A stretch of 64,000 bases of DNA from Thalassomonas sp. RHCl1 (GCF_947387555.1 NZ_CANDNZ010000015.1:62001-126000); one strand, 5' to 3'. Shown: positions 1-9,666, counted from the first letter of the stretch. Made by a program: numbers and translations. The notes: generated by a model not told the origin, from the sequence alone.

Positions 1-2
1 TT

Positions 3-533
3 ATCGACGATGTTTTTGAAACCGTGGAGTCAGCCAGCGAAAGGCTGGGCAAGGTATTGTCCCAGTTGCGCAATAAACAGCTGGTACAGTCCCAGAGCAA
101 GGTGGTTGATATTGCCGCCCTTATCGATAAAGTGGTGCAGCAATGTAATGTCCGTGAGCCCAGGGTGCAGGTGGAACAAAGCCGGGAGTGCCTGATGCCC
201 CTGGACGGTGAAACGTTTTATTCTATTCTCAATCACCTGATCCAGAATGCACAGGAAGCGACAAAATCCGACGGTTGGGTTAAAGTATCATTAGAGGCTG
301 ATGATAAACAGGCTAAAATCACTATAAGTGATAACGGTACCGGCATGTCGGAAGAGTTTATCAATAAGCGCTTATTTAAGCCCTTTGATACCACCAAAGG
401 CAATGCCGGTATGGGCATCGGGGTGTTTGAAGCCCGGCAGTTTATACACAGCATTGCCGGTAAAATTGATGTGGCAAGTGAAGAAGGCCAGGGTACCGAG
501 TTTTGCCTGACCTTGCCGATTAAATCGTTATAA
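3..533 (+). CDS. prsK: PrsK-type sensor histidine kinase, C-terminal fragment (5' cut by window edge)
   Basis: The reading frame is open from base 3, so this is the end of a longer gene. What remains is the HATPase_c domain of a histidine kinase: an N-box (LIQNAQEA), a G1 box (ISDNGTGM) and a G2 region (FDTTKGNAGMGIGVFEARQF). The sensor and His-phosphoacceptor parts lie outside the window. It precedes a sigma-54 response regulator by 141 bases, and the rest of the locus is an XrtA/PEP-CTERM system, where the kinase/regulator pair PrsK/PrsR is the known partner. The PrsK name rests on this context; the kinase call itself is firm. Confidence 0.85.
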   Translation: MDDVFETVESASERLGKVLSQLRNKQLVQSQSKVVDIAALIDKVVQQCNVREPRVQVEQSRECLMPLDGETFYSILNHLIQNAQEATKSDGWVKVSLEADDKQAKITISDNGTGMSEEFINKRLFKPFDTTKGNAGMGIGVFEARQFIHSIAGKIDVASEEGQGTEFCLTLPIKSL

Positions 534-674
534 AATGTGACACTTTTATCTTTAGGCCCCTCTTGTTGCCTTTGGCGATAATGGCTAAGCTAGCGTTGTA
601 AGGGCAGGGATCTGCGGTTTGTTATTTTGCCTGTAGCGCACTGAATTGAATAAAAATTAAGGATTTGAATCCCT

Positions 675-2021
675 ATGGAAAAATTGCTGATTATTGATGA
701 TGATAGCGGCGTTCAAAAGCAATTAAAGTGGAGTTTTTCTGATTATGATGTCATTTTGGCATCGGATCGTGAAAGCGCCATTGCGGCTGTCCGCCGCCAT
801 GAACCAAAAGTTATTACCCTGGATTTAGGCTTGCCGCCGGATGAAGCTAATGCTTCCGAGGGGTTGGCGGCCTTGCAGGAAATTCTGGCGATAGCTCCGC
901 ATACTAAGGTTATCGTGATCACGGGTAATGACGACAGGACCAATGCCTTAAAGGCGATTGCCGCCGGCGCCTATGATTTTTACCAGAAGCCGGTTGAACC
1001 CGAGGTGATCAATGTCATTGTCTCCCGCGCCTTTAGTGTTGCCGCGATAGAAGAAGAAAACCGCAAAATGCGTGCCGTCGCCGGTAGCGACATGGGGGTG
1101 ATAGGCAACAGCGCCAGCATAGACAGAATGCGTATGATGATCAAACGCATCGCCCCTACCAGTATTACTGCTTTGCTGCTGGGGGAAAGCGGCACGGGTA
1201 AGGAAGTGACCGCCAATGCCGTACATTTGGCCAGCGACCGCAAGAAAAAGCCTTTTATCGCCATTAACTGCGCCTCAATCCCGGAAACCCTGCTGGAAAG
1301 CGAGCTGTTTGGTTTTGAAAAAGGGGCCTTTACCGGCGCTCATAAAACCACTAAAGGGAAAATTGAATGTGCCGAGGGCGGCACTTTATTTTTAGATGAA
1401 ATCGGCGACATGCCCTATAACCTGCAGGCAAAACTACTACGCTTCTTGCAGGAAAAAAGCATCGAACGCTTGGGGGGACGCCAGGAAATTCCCGTGGATG
1501 TCCGGGTGATCTGTGCCACCAACCAGAACCTGGAGCAGATGGTGCAGGAAAAATCTTTCCGGGAAGATTTATTCTACCGGGTCAGTGAAATTACCTTGAA
1601 TATTCCGCCGCTTAGGGACCGGGAAGAAGATGTGCTGATCCTGGCGCAATACTTCCTGCAGCAATATGCTGCCGAATATAAGCGTAATGTTAAAGGCTTT
1701 TCCGAAGATGGCCTGAGTGCATTAAAAAATCATAAATGGCCGGGTAACATTCGCGAGTTGCAAAACAAGGTGAAAAGTTCGGTGATCATGAGCACAGGCA
1801 CCCAGGTGACCGCCATGGATCTCGGCTTCTTTGATCATGAAGACCAGGGTTATGAGCTGTCGCTGAATTTACGTGCCGTCAGGGAGCAGGCGGAAACCTT
1901 GGCAATCCAGAAAGCCTATGCCCTGTCTACCGGCAATATGTCGAAAACGGCGGAGTTGTTGGGTATTACCCGGCCGACGCTTTATTCTTTGGTGGAAAAG
2001 TATCAGTTGACCATCAACTAG
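675..2021 (+). CDS. prsR: PrsR-type sigma-54-dependent response regulator
   Basis: A 448-residue NtrC-family activator with three domains. The receiver domain (about 1-125) has acidic residues D8-D10, the phosphoacceptor candidate D50 (ITLDLGLP) and K105 (QKP). The AAA+ domain (about 143-370) has Walker A GESGTGKE at 170-177 and the sigma-54 contact motif GAFTGA at 217-222. A Fis-type helix-turn-helix closes the protein (SKTAELLGITRPTLYSL). Phosphorylation by the upstream kinase should let it remodel RpoN holoenzyme. In XrtA/PEP-CTERM genomes this is PrsR. Two sigma-54 promoters with a shared upstream palindrome-like motif lie before the PEP-CTERM genes at 42.2 and 43.5 kb and are its likely targets; that link is inference. 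Confidence 0.93.
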   Translation: MEKLLIIDDDSGVQKQLKWSFSDYDVILASDRESAIAAVRRHEPKVITLDLGLPPDEANASEGLAALQEILAIAPHTKVIVITGNDDRTNALKAIAAGAYDFYQKPVEPEVINVIVSRAFSVAAIEEENRKMRAVAGSDMGVIGNSASIDRMRMMIKRIAPTSITALLLGESGTGKEVTANAVHLASDRKKKPFIAINCASIPETLLESELFGFEKGAFTGAHKTTKGKIECAEGGTLFLDEIGDMPYNLQAKLLRFLQEKSIERLGGRQEIPVDVRVICATNQNLEQMVQEKSFREDLFYRVSEITLNIPPLRDREEDVLILAQYFLQQYAAEYKRNVKGFSEDGLSALKNHKWPGNIRELQNKVKSSVIMSTGTQVTAMDLGFFDHEDQGYELSLNLRAVREQAETLAIQKAYALSTGNMSKTAELLGITRPTLYSLVEKYQLTIN

Positions 2022-2030
2022 CAATTTGGC

Positions 2031-2059
2031 TTTCCGGCCGGCGCTAACACCGCCGGAAA
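2031..2059. terminator. Hairpin between convergent prsR and ATPase genes
   Basis: An 8-bp perfect stem, TTTCCGGC (2031-2038) with GCCGGAAA (2052-2059), lies in the 58-base gap between two convergent genes. It could terminate both, but there is no long U-run on either side. Confidence 0.4.
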
Positions 2060-2079
2060 CCTGCTTTGGGCGGCGGGGG

Positions 2080-3117
2080 TTAACTGTCGCTCACTTCGCT
2101 GTTTTTACTCGCCAATTCAATATTCTTTTGTTTCAGCAATTTATCCACATAACGGGATAGCTTGATTTTTTGCTTGATGGAATTTTCCAGGATATCTTCC
2201 ACTTCCCGCAGCACTTCACGCATGCTTTCAACGTTTTCACTGGAGTTGACCACTAGCTGTGCCGGTTCCGTGGCGCCGGTTTGTTGCCGGGCATTGATGG
2301 AACCGGTGAGTTCAATATCCATTTCCTCGGCGACTTCATTGATGGCCTTGCTGTCGATCACCGCTAATTCTTCCAGGAATCCGAACAGCAGCAGGCGGTC
2401 AACAAAGATATTGATTTTACGCGGCACCCCCAGGGTTTTTTCAAAAATCAGCTGGTAGGCGTTTTCTGAAAATAACTCTTCATTCTGGTATCCCGCCTGT
2501 GCCAGCCGGTGGCGGATATAACTTTGCACTTCTTCGCAGGACAAGGGTTTGAGGTGGGCGGATGCTATGATGCGCTGGCGGAACTGTTCCATATTCGGCG
2601 CCTGGATAATGCCTTTAAGCTCTTCCTGTCCCAATAAAAAGCTCTGGATCAACGGCTTGTTATTAAGCTGGAAATTCGACAGCATGCGCAGCTCTTCCAC
2701 TGTTTCTGCCGGCAGGTTTTGTGCTTCATCCACCAGCAGCAGGGCGCGTTTGCCTTGCTTGTGCAGACTGATCAAAAACTTTTCGATCACCTGCAGGATT
2801 TCTGCCTTGCTTTTGCTGACCACATCGAGCTGGAATTCGGCGGCGATCAGCTCCAGCAATTCATGGGGATCTAATTTCGTGGTGACCAGCTGGGCCGCCA
2901 CTATGCTGTCATCGCCGAGGTTACTGAGCAGGTTGCGGGCAATCGTGGTTTTGCCTGTGCCTATCGGGCCGGTAATCACGATAAAGCCTTCCCCCTGGTC
3001 CAAACCGTATTGCAGGTAGGACAAGGCCCTCTGGTGGTGGTTGGAGGCAAAAAAGAACTTGGGGTCCGGGCTTAACAGAAAAGGCCGGGCATTTAAGCCG
3101 TAATAGTTTTCATACAT
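2080..3117 (-). CDS. XrtA-associated ExeA-like AAA ATPase
   Basis: A 345-residue P-loop ATPase of the ExeA/GspA type that is a standard member of exosortase-A loci (TIGR03015-like). It opens with the typical MYENYYGLNARPF, carries Walker A GPIGTGKTT near residues 50-58 and Walker B LLLVDEAQNL near 126-135, and ends in a charged C-terminal helix (about 270-345) that may be a coiled coil. Its exact job in polysaccharide export is not established; an energising or assembly role at the inner membrane is plausible. It is the last gene of the minus-strand export operon and starts two bases after the stop of the beta-barrel gene. Confidence 0.9.
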   Translation of the reverse strand: MYENYYGLNARPFLLSPDPKFFFASNHHQRALSYLQYGLDQGEGFIVITGPIGTGKTTIARNLLSNLGDDSIVAAQLVTTKLDPHELLELIAAEFQLDVVSKSKAEILQVIEKFLISLHKQGKRALLLVDEAQNLPAETVEELRMLSNFQLNNKPLIQSFLLGQEELKGIIQAPNMEQFRQRIIASAHLKPLSCEEVQSYIRHRLAQAGYQNEELFSENAYQLIFEKTLGVPRKINIFVDRLLLFGFLEELAVIDSKAINEVAEEMDIELTGSINARQQTGATEPAQLVVNSSENVESMREVLREVEDILENSIKQKIKLSRYVDKLLKQKNIELASKNSEVSDS

Positions 3118-3119
3118 GA

Positions 3120-4709
3120 TCAGAATACTTTTTTTATGGTAAATTCCAGACGGGATTCCTGATAGTCCACCCCGGTCCCGGTAGAGTTTCTGCTGACGTG
3201 GCGCAGGCTGATATCGCTGCTGAGGCTTTCGTTTAAGCTGCGGTTGTATTTAATGGTGTGTACCCGGTAATGGTCCAGCTGGCCGGCTCCGGCAGTATTG
3301 TCGGTATCAAAGTCATTTTTGATAAAGTTGAAGCTGTAACTTACATTGGAGCGGGAGTTCAGGGCACGGGTAATGTCTAAGTCGCCGTTATATCTTTCGT
3401 CGATAACCTTGGAAGTCAGGTTTTCCCGGCGGTTAGCACTTAAAGTCAGGGTAAAGGTGGTTCTGGGCAGGGTCAGTATCGACTGCCACTCCAAATCTTT
3501 TTGCAGCGAAATATCATCTGCCTCCACCGGCTCCAAAGTTGTCAGCGGCACCAGGATATAATCGCTGAGATCGCTGTCCGGATTGACCAGACATTGCTCC
3601 AGGGTGAAGTCCCCGGTCGCGGGACAATAAAATGAGCCCAGCTCGACTTCGACATAGTTAAAGCGGTCAAAAGACTGCACGGTTTCGGCATAGCTGATGG
3701 AATTTACCAGTCGCCGGTTTTGGTGGACAAAGTCCAGGCCGTAGCTGTCACCGAAGAAACGTTTGCTAAATTGTGCCTGCAAAGCGGTTCTCGGCGAGGG
3801 ACGCCAGGTAATCTCCCCGCTTAAGTGATCTTCGTTTTCTTCCTGGTTGTCGACATAGTTGTACGCAAAATCCAGCCATAAGTGATCGCTTACCTGCCAA
3901 CGGATCCCGGGGCCCCAGGAATTGCTGTTGAGGTTGCTCTGGCTTGAGCTGTTTTCAAAACTGCCCTGGTTATCTTCGTCATAAACCCGGATAAAAGGCA
4001 TAAAACGGTAATCATTGATCAGGCCAAGTTTGGCATCGATGGAATAAAACCTGGTGTCGTTGCTGTTGTTTTTACTGGTGAGATCCTGAAAACTGGCATT
4101 GGTACTCCAGAACAGGTATTTGGCCGCCGAGCCGTTTTCAGCCGACAGGCTGGCGATCACCCCTTCGCGATCTCCTATGGTATTGTCCGAGGTCCGGCTC
4201 TGGTAATAAACCTGGCTGCGCATTTGTATGCTCGAGCGCGCCAGGTTATAGGTCAGGCCGAAATCCGACTGTTTCAGGGAGACGGCGTTGGCGGTTAATA
4301 AATCGGCAATGGCGTTGTTGCTGATCGATTGTTGCACCTGATCTTTATTCGCCCGGACAAAGAGTTGCGGACCATTGTCCCACAGGGAAAAACTGCCGTC
4401 GAGCTGATACATATCGTAATCGTCGTTATCGTCGGAGTCGTGACTGTAGCTGATAAAATTATTGCTTGCCTGAAACACCAGCTCCAGGCGCCGGCTGAGA
4501 TAATTGACATCCAGCACGGGTTTGATCTGGCTGATATAACTGTCGACCTTGCCGCTTTTATGCAGGTCGATATTATCCGATGCCGTGCCTGTTACCGACA
4601 GGCTGGGTTCTATGGTCCATTCCCCCGCCTGGACATGAACGGCTGAGGCTACAGCCAATGCAATGCCGGCCAGGGGAAACAGTTTGCGGTTAATAACCGT
4701 AATAGCCAT
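3120..4709 (-). CDS. PEP-CTERM system-associated outer-membrane beta-barrel (TIGR03016-like)
   Basis: About 529 residues from the ATG at 4709, chosen because AGGA sits five bases upstream and the protein then opens with a Sec signal peptide (MAITVINRKLF, hydrophobic core, cleavage after HVQA). The longer frame up to 4802 overlaps the kinase gene and has no signal sequence. The mature protein is full of alternating polar/aromatic strands, consistent with a large beta-barrel, and ends in a phenylalanine (FTIKKVF) as outer-membrane proteins do. In XrtA loci a protein of this type sits between the tyrosine kinase and the ATPase, as here, and is presumed to be the outer-membrane component for polysaccharide secretion. 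The start overlaps the kinase stop by 20 bases. Confidence 0.85.
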   Translation of the reverse strand: MAITVINRKLFPLAGIALAVASAVHVQAGEWTIEPSLSVTGTASDNIDLHKSGKVDSYISQIKPVLDVNYLSRRLELVFQASNNFISYSHDSDDNDDYDMYQLDGSFSLWDNGPQLFVRANKDQVQQSISNNAIADLLTANAVSLKQSDFGLTYNLARSSIQMRSQVYYQSRTSDNTIGDREGVIASLSAENGSAAKYLFWSTNASFQDLTSKNNSNDTRFYSIDAKLGLINDYRFMPFIRVYDEDNQGSFENSSSQSNLNSNSWGPGIRWQVSDHLWLDFAYNYVDNQEENEDHLSGEITWRPSPRTALQAQFSKRFFGDSYGLDFVHQNRRLVNSISYAETVQSFDRFNYVEVELGSFYCPATGDFTLEQCLVNPDSDLSDYILVPLTTLEPVEADDISLQKDLEWQSILTLPRTTFTLTLSANRRENLTSKVIDERYNGDLDITRALNSRSNVSYSFNFIKNDFDTDNTAGAGQLDHYRVHTIKYNRSLNESLSSDISLRHVSRNSTGTGVDYQESRLEFTIKKVF

Positions 4710-5571
4710 ACATATCCTTTTGAGTTTGCACAGCCTTATTGATGACAAAGCCGATGGCCAGATCTTCATTGAGGGAGTCCACGGCTTTTTGGATATCGGC
4801 AATTTTTGAATGGGACTCTTCCACTACCACCAGTGCCTGCCCCATGAGGTTGGCCAGCACCTGGCTTTCGTTGACTTCGATCAGCGGCGGCGAATCAAAG
4901 ATCACCATGCGATCGCCGTAGCGGTTGGCCAGTTCCTGGGTCAGCTGGCGCATCTTGTCGCTGGTTAGTAACTCCGAGGTCAGGTGATGGGGTTCACCGG
5001 CGGGGATAATCTTTAAGTTACTGATGCTGGTGTTATAGATCACTTCACTGACATTGCTTACTTCACCGAGCAGATATTCCACCAGGCCTTTGCGCGGGCT
5101 GATATTGAGCTCAGTGCTGATGCTGGGACGAATAACGTCGGCATCGATCAACAATACCGTTTTATCCTGCTCCAGCGCGATACTCAGCGCCAGGTTGATG
5201 GAGACAAAGGTTTTACCTTCATTGGGTTTGCCGCTGGAAACCATCACCAGGTTGCCGTTCTCCAGGCTGCTCGCCCCCGAGCCAAAGGCGTTATTGAGTA
5301 ACTTGCGTTTAATATAACGAAATTCATCTTTGATCTTCTGGCGCTCGGTAGAGTCGGTGATCAGGCCTTTTTCTTTGAGCTCTTTTTGATCTATGGTGAT
5401 CGGCTCTCTTTTATTATTGCCGTTTGGGCTTGCCGCCTGCGCCTGTTCCACCTGGTCAGCGGTGTTTTCTGCCGGGATATTGTCGGCAGCTGTTTCTGTC
5501 TGTGCCTGATCAGCACTTCCCTGCTGGTTCTTTTCCCTTTGCTTTTGCAAGGCTTTCTCTATGGTACTCAT
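4690..5571 (-). CDS. XrtA-associated tyrosine autokinase (BY-kinase)
   Basis: A 293-residue cytoplasmic BY-kinase. After a low-complexity, Gln/Ala-rich N-terminus (about 1-60), the kinase domain shows Walker A SSGKPNEGKTF near 111-121, Walker A' VLLIDADVIRPS, and Walker B MVIFDSPPLIEV. The C-terminus carries a short tyrosine cluster (MYGYYGY), the usual autophosphorylation tail. It partners with the Wzz-like membrane protein encoded immediately upstream; the start codon shares one base with that gene's stop, so the two are translationally coupled. It should control chain length or export by cycling between phosphorylated and unphosphorylated oligomers. Confidence 0.92.
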   Translation of the reverse strand: MSTIEKALQKQREKNQQGSADQAQTETAADNIPAENTADQVEQAQAASPNGNNKREPITIDQKELKEKGLITDSTERQKIKDEFRYIKRKLLNNAFGSGASSLENGNLVMVSSGKPNEGKTFVSINLALSIALEQDKTVLLIDADVIRPSISTELNISPRKGLVEYLLGEVSNVSEVIYNTSISNLKIIPAGEPHHLTSELLTSDKMRQLTQELANRYGDRMVIFDSPPLIEVNESQVLANLMGQALVVVEESHSKIADIQKAVDSLNEDLAIGFVINKAVQTQKDMYGYYGY

Positions 5572-7115
5572 TACAGCAACCCTCTTATACTTGTCTGCAG
5601 GGCAGGGATCAGATAAAAACTCATCATACCGGCATACATCACAACTATCATGCAGTTTGATAAGGTAAAGATAATGGCTTTACGCTTATGGCGTTTCGCC
5701 AGCCCTAAACTTTCCGTGGCGCTGACAATGCCAAATACCGGGTAACCGGTGGCGTTGCTCAGCTGCCTGGCCGAGGTGACAATAGGCGTCAGCTGGCTGA
5801 ACAGGAAAGAAATGCCGATGCCGGAGCCGAAGCCGAAGATCAGGATAGCGGTGATAAAGATCAGGCGTTTAGGTCCGGAAGGCTCAATCGGCACCCGCGG
5901 CGGATCGACCACTTTAAACTGGATCTTGTCGGTGGATTCATCGGCTTCCTGGGCCAGACGGGCGGTCTCCCGGCGGTTGAGCAGGTCTTCGAATTTTTTC
6001 TTGGTAATACCATAATCACGGTCCAGGGCGATTAATTCCGCTTCGATTTCCGGTATGGTATGGGCCTTGGCTTCCATTTGCTTCACCCGCTCCTGGAAGT
6101 CGTTGACCCGTACCGTCAGCGAAGCGACATTATTGGCCAGTTTACTTTCCGCCACTTTTAATTCCTGGTAAAGGGGGCTGTCGGTGAAGGCGGCGCTGCT
6201 CTGACCGTTTTCCCCGCTCATGGCGGTTTTTTCTTCTTCCTTGAGTCTTTTCAGGTCGGCGACCCGGCGTTTGGCTTCTTTAACATCCGGGTGGGCGTCT
6301 GTGTATCTGAGCATCAAACTGTCTAGCGACTGGGTCAGCTGGGCGATACGCTCGTCATATTGCGAGGTCACGACATTGGCAATCGGTTTTTGCCCGGTCA
6401 GTTGTTCTTTCGCCGATTGCCACTTGGTGGTGGCTTCGCGCAGCTGCAGCTCGGCTTCCTGTAGTTTGGACTTATTCAGGTTTAACCGGGTATAGAAGCC
6501 GCCGGTATCGCCGGGCAGGCTGCCGGAATATCTTTGCTTAAAGTCTGTTAACCGGCCTTCGGCTTCGAGCAGTCTGGCTTCATAATCCTGGATCTGGGTG
6601 TCGAGGAATTTTTGCGCCGTGTCGGACTCGCTGCGGGATTCCCCCAGGGTGTTTTCAATAAATACCGTCAGCGCCGCCTGCACCACGTTTTTTGCCATCT
6701 GCGGCTCTTCGTGTTCATAGGAGATGCTGTAAATGTTGTCGCCCCCTACCAGGCGTATGCTGATGGTCTTTTCCAGCTCTTCGATCAGCTTGTTATATTC
6801 CTTGGGGGTGGTTGCCTGGACGTCGAGATCTGTCATCCGGGCAATACGTTCAAGGTTAGGGCGGCTGAGCAGGGTTTTTACCATCAGGCTGACCTGCTTG
6901 TCGGGATCTGTCTCTACCGTCAGGCCTTTGAGCAAAGGACGTAACAAGGACTGGGTATCTGTATGTACCCGGGCAACCGACTCATAGGTATCCGGCAGCT
7001 GGGTAATACCCAGCCAGCCGAGGGGACAAAATAACCAGGTGGTAATAATGATATAGCGTCGCTTTAACCATATACCCTTGAGTTGTTCAATAATTTGTTC
7101 AAAGACTTCTTGCAT
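5571..7115 (-). CDS. XrtA-system polysaccharide chain-length determinant (Wzz-like)
   Basis: A 514-residue inner-membrane protein with an N-terminal membrane segment (about 19-38, RRYIIITTWLFCPLGWLGI), a long periplasmic region rich in heptad-like helices (about 170-400), and membrane segments near 418-440 and 490-507. This is the polysaccharide co-polymerase layout; in XrtA loci it corresponds to the TIGR03007 family. It lacks a kinase domain, which is supplied by the separate BY-kinase gene directly downstream. It is predicted to set polymer length and connect polymerisation to the outer-membrane exporter. Confidence 0.9.
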   Translation of the reverse strand: MQEVFEQIIEQLKGIWLKRRYIIITTWLFCPLGWLGITQLPDTYESVARVHTDTQSLLRPLLKGLTVETDPDKQVSLMVKTLLSRPNLERIARMTDLDVQATTPKEYNKLIEELEKTISIRLVGGDNIYSISYEHEEPQMAKNVVQAALTVFIENTLGESRSESDTAQKFLDTQIQDYEARLLEAEGRLTDFKQRYSGSLPGDTGGFYTRLNLNKSKLQEAELQLREATTKWQSAKEQLTGQKPIANVVTSQYDERIAQLTQSLDSLMLRYTDAHPDVKEAKRRVADLKRLKEEEKTAMSGENGQSSAAFTDSPLYQELKVAESKLANNVASLTVRVNDFQERVKQMEAKAHTIPEIEAELIALDRDYGITKKKFEDLLNRRETARLAQEADESTDKIQFKVVDPPRVPIEPSGPKRLIFITAILIFGFGSGIGISFLFSQLTPIVTSARQLSNATGYPVFGIVSATESLGLAKRHKRKAIIFTLSNCMIVVMYAGMMSFYLIPALQTSIRGLL

Positions 7116-7171
7116 TCCTGACCTCAGTTGCAGGGAAATAATTCACTAAATGGGCTGATATAATACCGGGG

Positions 7172-7807
7172 TTAAAACCAGGTTTCCGGGATCACGATAA
7201 TATCGCCTGGTAAAACATCGACATTGGCACTGATTTCACCATTTTTAAGCAGATCTTCAATTAAGACCTGGTATTCCATTTGCTGGCCATTTTCAATTCT
7301 TACCAGGGTGGCGTCATTGCCGTCGGCAAATTCGGTCAGCCCGCCGACCAGGATCATGACATCAAGCAAGGTCATATTTTGCTTGTAATTTACTGCCTGG
7401 GGTTGTGCCGCTTCCCCTATCACCCGGATCTGCTCGGAGATAGGGCCGACAAATTCGTTTACCGTGACCGTCACCACAGGGTCGCGCAAATAGGTGGCCA
7501 AGATCTCTTCGATGGAGCGGGCAAGTTCGGTCGGGGTTTTGCCCGATACCTGGATGTCTTCCACCAAAGAGGTGGTGATCATGCCGTCGGGGCGGACGAC
7601 AAAGGTTCCTGAGACTTCCGGGTTACGCCAGACAAAGATATTGAGCACATCGCCGGCACCGATTAAATATTTGTAGGAAGCCACATCACTCGTGGTCGAC
7701 GGGTGAAGTGTCGCACTGGGCAGTCTCGGGCTGCTGCAGCTGAAAATGAACTGCGTCAGCAGCAATAATATAAGAACTTTAAGCTTCTCAGAAATATGTA
7801 ATTCCAT
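7172..7807 (-). CDS. XrtA-system polysaccharide export lipoprotein (Wza-like)
   Basis: A 211-residue lipoprotein: the signal sequence ends in a lipobox with Cys24 (FIFSC). It contains a Poly_export/SLBB arrangement: YLIGAGDVLNIFVWRNPEVSG (first part of the Poly_export domain), then a SLBB-like region (IRVIGEAAQPQAV) and the closing LPGDIIVIPETWF. It should form the periplasmic/outer-membrane channel of the exporter. It is shorter than E. coli Wza (about 380 residues) and lacks its C-terminal helix; the barrel protein encoded downstream may provide the outer-membrane part. It is the first gene of the minus-strand operon reading to 2080. Confidence 0.9.
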   Translation of the reverse strand: MELHISEKLKVLILLLLTQFIFSCSSPRLPSATLHPSTTSDVASYKYLIGAGDVLNIFVWRNPEVSGTFVVRPDGMITTSLVEDIQVSGKTPTELARSIEEILATYLRDPVVTVTVNEFVGPISEQIRVIGEAAQPQAVNYKQNMTLLDVMILVGGLTEFADGNDATLVRIENGQQMEYQVLIEDLLKNGEISANVDVLPGDIIVIPETWF

Positions 7808-8168
7808 TGATTATGACCTTTGTTGACAAGCATTTATTAAAATGAGCGCATAAGTAAACAGATTGTATTTTATTTTTGTTTGTGATGCACATAATTTAAT
7901 AAAAGTTAACAAACTCGACTATAGTGTTTGAAGTTAAGAACAGGTCTGGCCTGCGGGACCGGGATGATCATCTATATTGACTGATATATCTCCCGGCTTA
8001 TTGTTAATGAATATACCCCTTTAGCGGGCTTTGATTAAATAGGGCTGCATTTGTTTAATCTTGTGACAAAAAGTAAGGCTTTTCTTTACATTCACAGATT
8101 GATCACTTCTAATATAGTCGTCCTTATTGTCTTCAAAACTAAATACTTAAAAGGAATATAACTCCCAT
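7808..8168. promoter_or_regulatory. Divergent intergenic region between export operon and sugar transferase
   Basis: A 361-base AT-rich stretch between divergently transcribed operons must hold promoters for both. I found no sigma-54 -24/-12 site, no copy of the TGTAAA-N6-TGACRY motif, and no clear sigma-70 pair. The plus-strand gene has AGGA about 13 bases before its ATG. Confidence 0.5.
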
Positions 8169-9572
8169 ATGTCAAGCCCCAAGTTCCGTGACCTGTCTGC
8201 GGGTAGTAAATCTCTTGTCCTGATCGAACTCGGCATTTTTGCCGGGGCCCTGTTGTTTTCGGTTTATTTAAACAGTGTATTTTTGTTTGTTGAACAGCCT
8301 GACACCCCGAATAACCTGATCATCGCCTATGCCTTGCTTTTCGCCCTGATCATGCAGCTTACCTCGCTGGCACTGGGGTTATATAACTCTAAATTAAGGG
8401 AAAGTATCCGCGGCGTGGTCCGCCGTATCCTGGTGTGTGTGGCGATAGGTTTTTTTGTTTTTTCTTTGATTAATCCTTTTCTGGGCAGTCATCCGCTACC
8501 GGTAGAGCTGTTGGCCTTGTCTTCGTTTTTAAGTTTGCTGGTGATGGGAGTCTTCAGGGCCTTTACCCTCAAGGTCGACTTTTTTGGTTTCAACAAGCGT
8601 AATATCCTGGTGCTGGGGGCGGGTGAAAGGGCGTCCATTATCGAGCAGCGTATGCGCCGTGATGTTGACCGCCAGGGCTTTCATGTCCACGCCTTTGTGG
8701 TGATGCCGGGGGATCATGAAGCGGGCATCGTCAAAGAAACCCGGATTGAGCTGGAAGAGTCCCTGGTCAATTACGCCATGGAAAACCAAATCGATGAAAT
8801 TGTCGTTGCCAGTGACGAGCGCCGCAATAACCTGCCGGTAGACGAGTTATTTGCCTGTAAAATTCGCGGTATTGAAGTGACCGAGATATTGGACTTTATT
8901 GAGCGGGAGACCGGGCAGGTTGCCGTGAACCTGATTTACCCCAGTTGGGTGATCTATTCCAACGGTTTTGCTTCCGCCAATTACCTGAGAAACACCCTGG
9001 ACTGGATTTTTAATGCCTCTATGGCCTTTATCATGCTGCTCTTTACCTGGCCGGTCATGTTGATCACCGCCCTGATCATCAAGATGGATGACGGCTGGAA
9101 ATCGCCGGTATTCTATTTTCAGGAAAGGGTCGGTCTGGACGGCGAACCCTTTAACATCATCAAATTCCGCAGCATGCGGGTTGACGCCGAGAAAAACGGT
9201 GCCCAATGGGCGTCGAAAAATGATGACAGAACCACGCGTATCGGCCACTTTCTGCGTAAATACCGGGTGGATGAATTGCCGCAAATTTATAATGTGATGC
9301 GCGGCGACATGGGCTTTGTCGGTCCCCGTCCGGAGCGTCCGGAATTTGTCCAGACCCTGGTCACTAACATTCCCTATTACAACGAGCGCCATAATGTCAA
9401 ACCCGGCTTGACCGGTTGGGCCCAGTTGAAATACCCCTATGGCGCCACCGAAACCGATGCCATGGAAAAACTGAAATACGATCTTTATTATATTAAGCAT
9501 CGCAGCTTTTTGCTGGATATGCTGATCCTGGTGAGAACGGCGGAAATTGTCTTGTTCGGCAAAGGCCGGTAA
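8169..9572 (+). CDS. Initiating sugar transferase (XrtA-type undecaprenyl-phosphate glycosylphosphotransferase)
   Basis: A 467-residue polyisoprenyl-phosphate hexose-1-phosphate transferase. The N-terminal half has several membrane spans (about 17-130) and a Rossmann-like nucleotide-binding region (NILVLGAGERA); another span precedes the catalytic domain (about 280-300). The catalytic part (about 300-467) shows the signature of the family: KFRSMRVDAE, LRKYRVDELPQIYNVMRGDMG and GPRPERPEF. It transfers the first sugar phosphate to undecaprenyl phosphate at the inner-membrane face and starts repeat-unit assembly. It is of the kind described for exosortase-A loci (TIGR03013). A strong terminator follows. 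Confidence 0.93.
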   Translation: MSSPKFRDLSAGSKSLVLIELGIFAGALLFSVYLNSVFLFVEQPDTPNNLIIAYALLFALIMQLTSLALGLYNSKLRESIRGVVRRILVCVAIGFFVFSLINPFLGSHPLPVELLALSSFLSLLVMGVFRAFTLKVDFFGFNKRNILVLGAGERASIIEQRMRRDVDRQGFHVHAFVVMPGDHEAGIVKETRIELEESLVNYAMENQIDEIVVASDERRNNLPVDELFACKIRGIEVTEILDFIERETGQVAVNLIYPSWVIYSNGFASANYLRNTLDWIFNASMAFIMLLFTWPVMLITALIIKMDDGWKSPVFYFQERVGLDGEPFNIIKFRSMRVDAEKNGAQWASKNDDRTTRIGHFLRKYRVDELPQIYNVMRGDMGFVGPRPERPEFVQTLVTNIPYYNERHNVKPGLTGWAQLKYPYGATETDAMEKLKYDLYYIKHRSFLLDMLILVRTAEIVLFGKGR

Positions 9573-9598
9573 GTTTCCCGTCGCCATCGAATTAATAG

Positions 9599-9634
9599 AA
9601 AAGTCAGGATCTCTTTTATCCTGACTTTTACTTT
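9599..9634 (+). terminator. Rho-independent terminator after the sugar transferase
   Basis: A 12-bp stem, AAAAGTCAGGAT (9599-9610) with ATCCTGACTTTT (9618-9629), has a 7-base loop and is followed by ACTTTTT. It suggests that manC/manB are at least partly transcribed from their own promoter or depend on read-through. Confidence 0.8.
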
Positions 9635-9666
9635 TTATGAAATAAGAAAAGGGAGCTTGTAACTAA

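Noticed and set aside
8847-9587. A 246-codon frame antisense to the sugar transferase
   Set aside because: Its product is His/Gln-rich with no family features; the plus-strand frame encodes a clear glycosylphosphotransferase.
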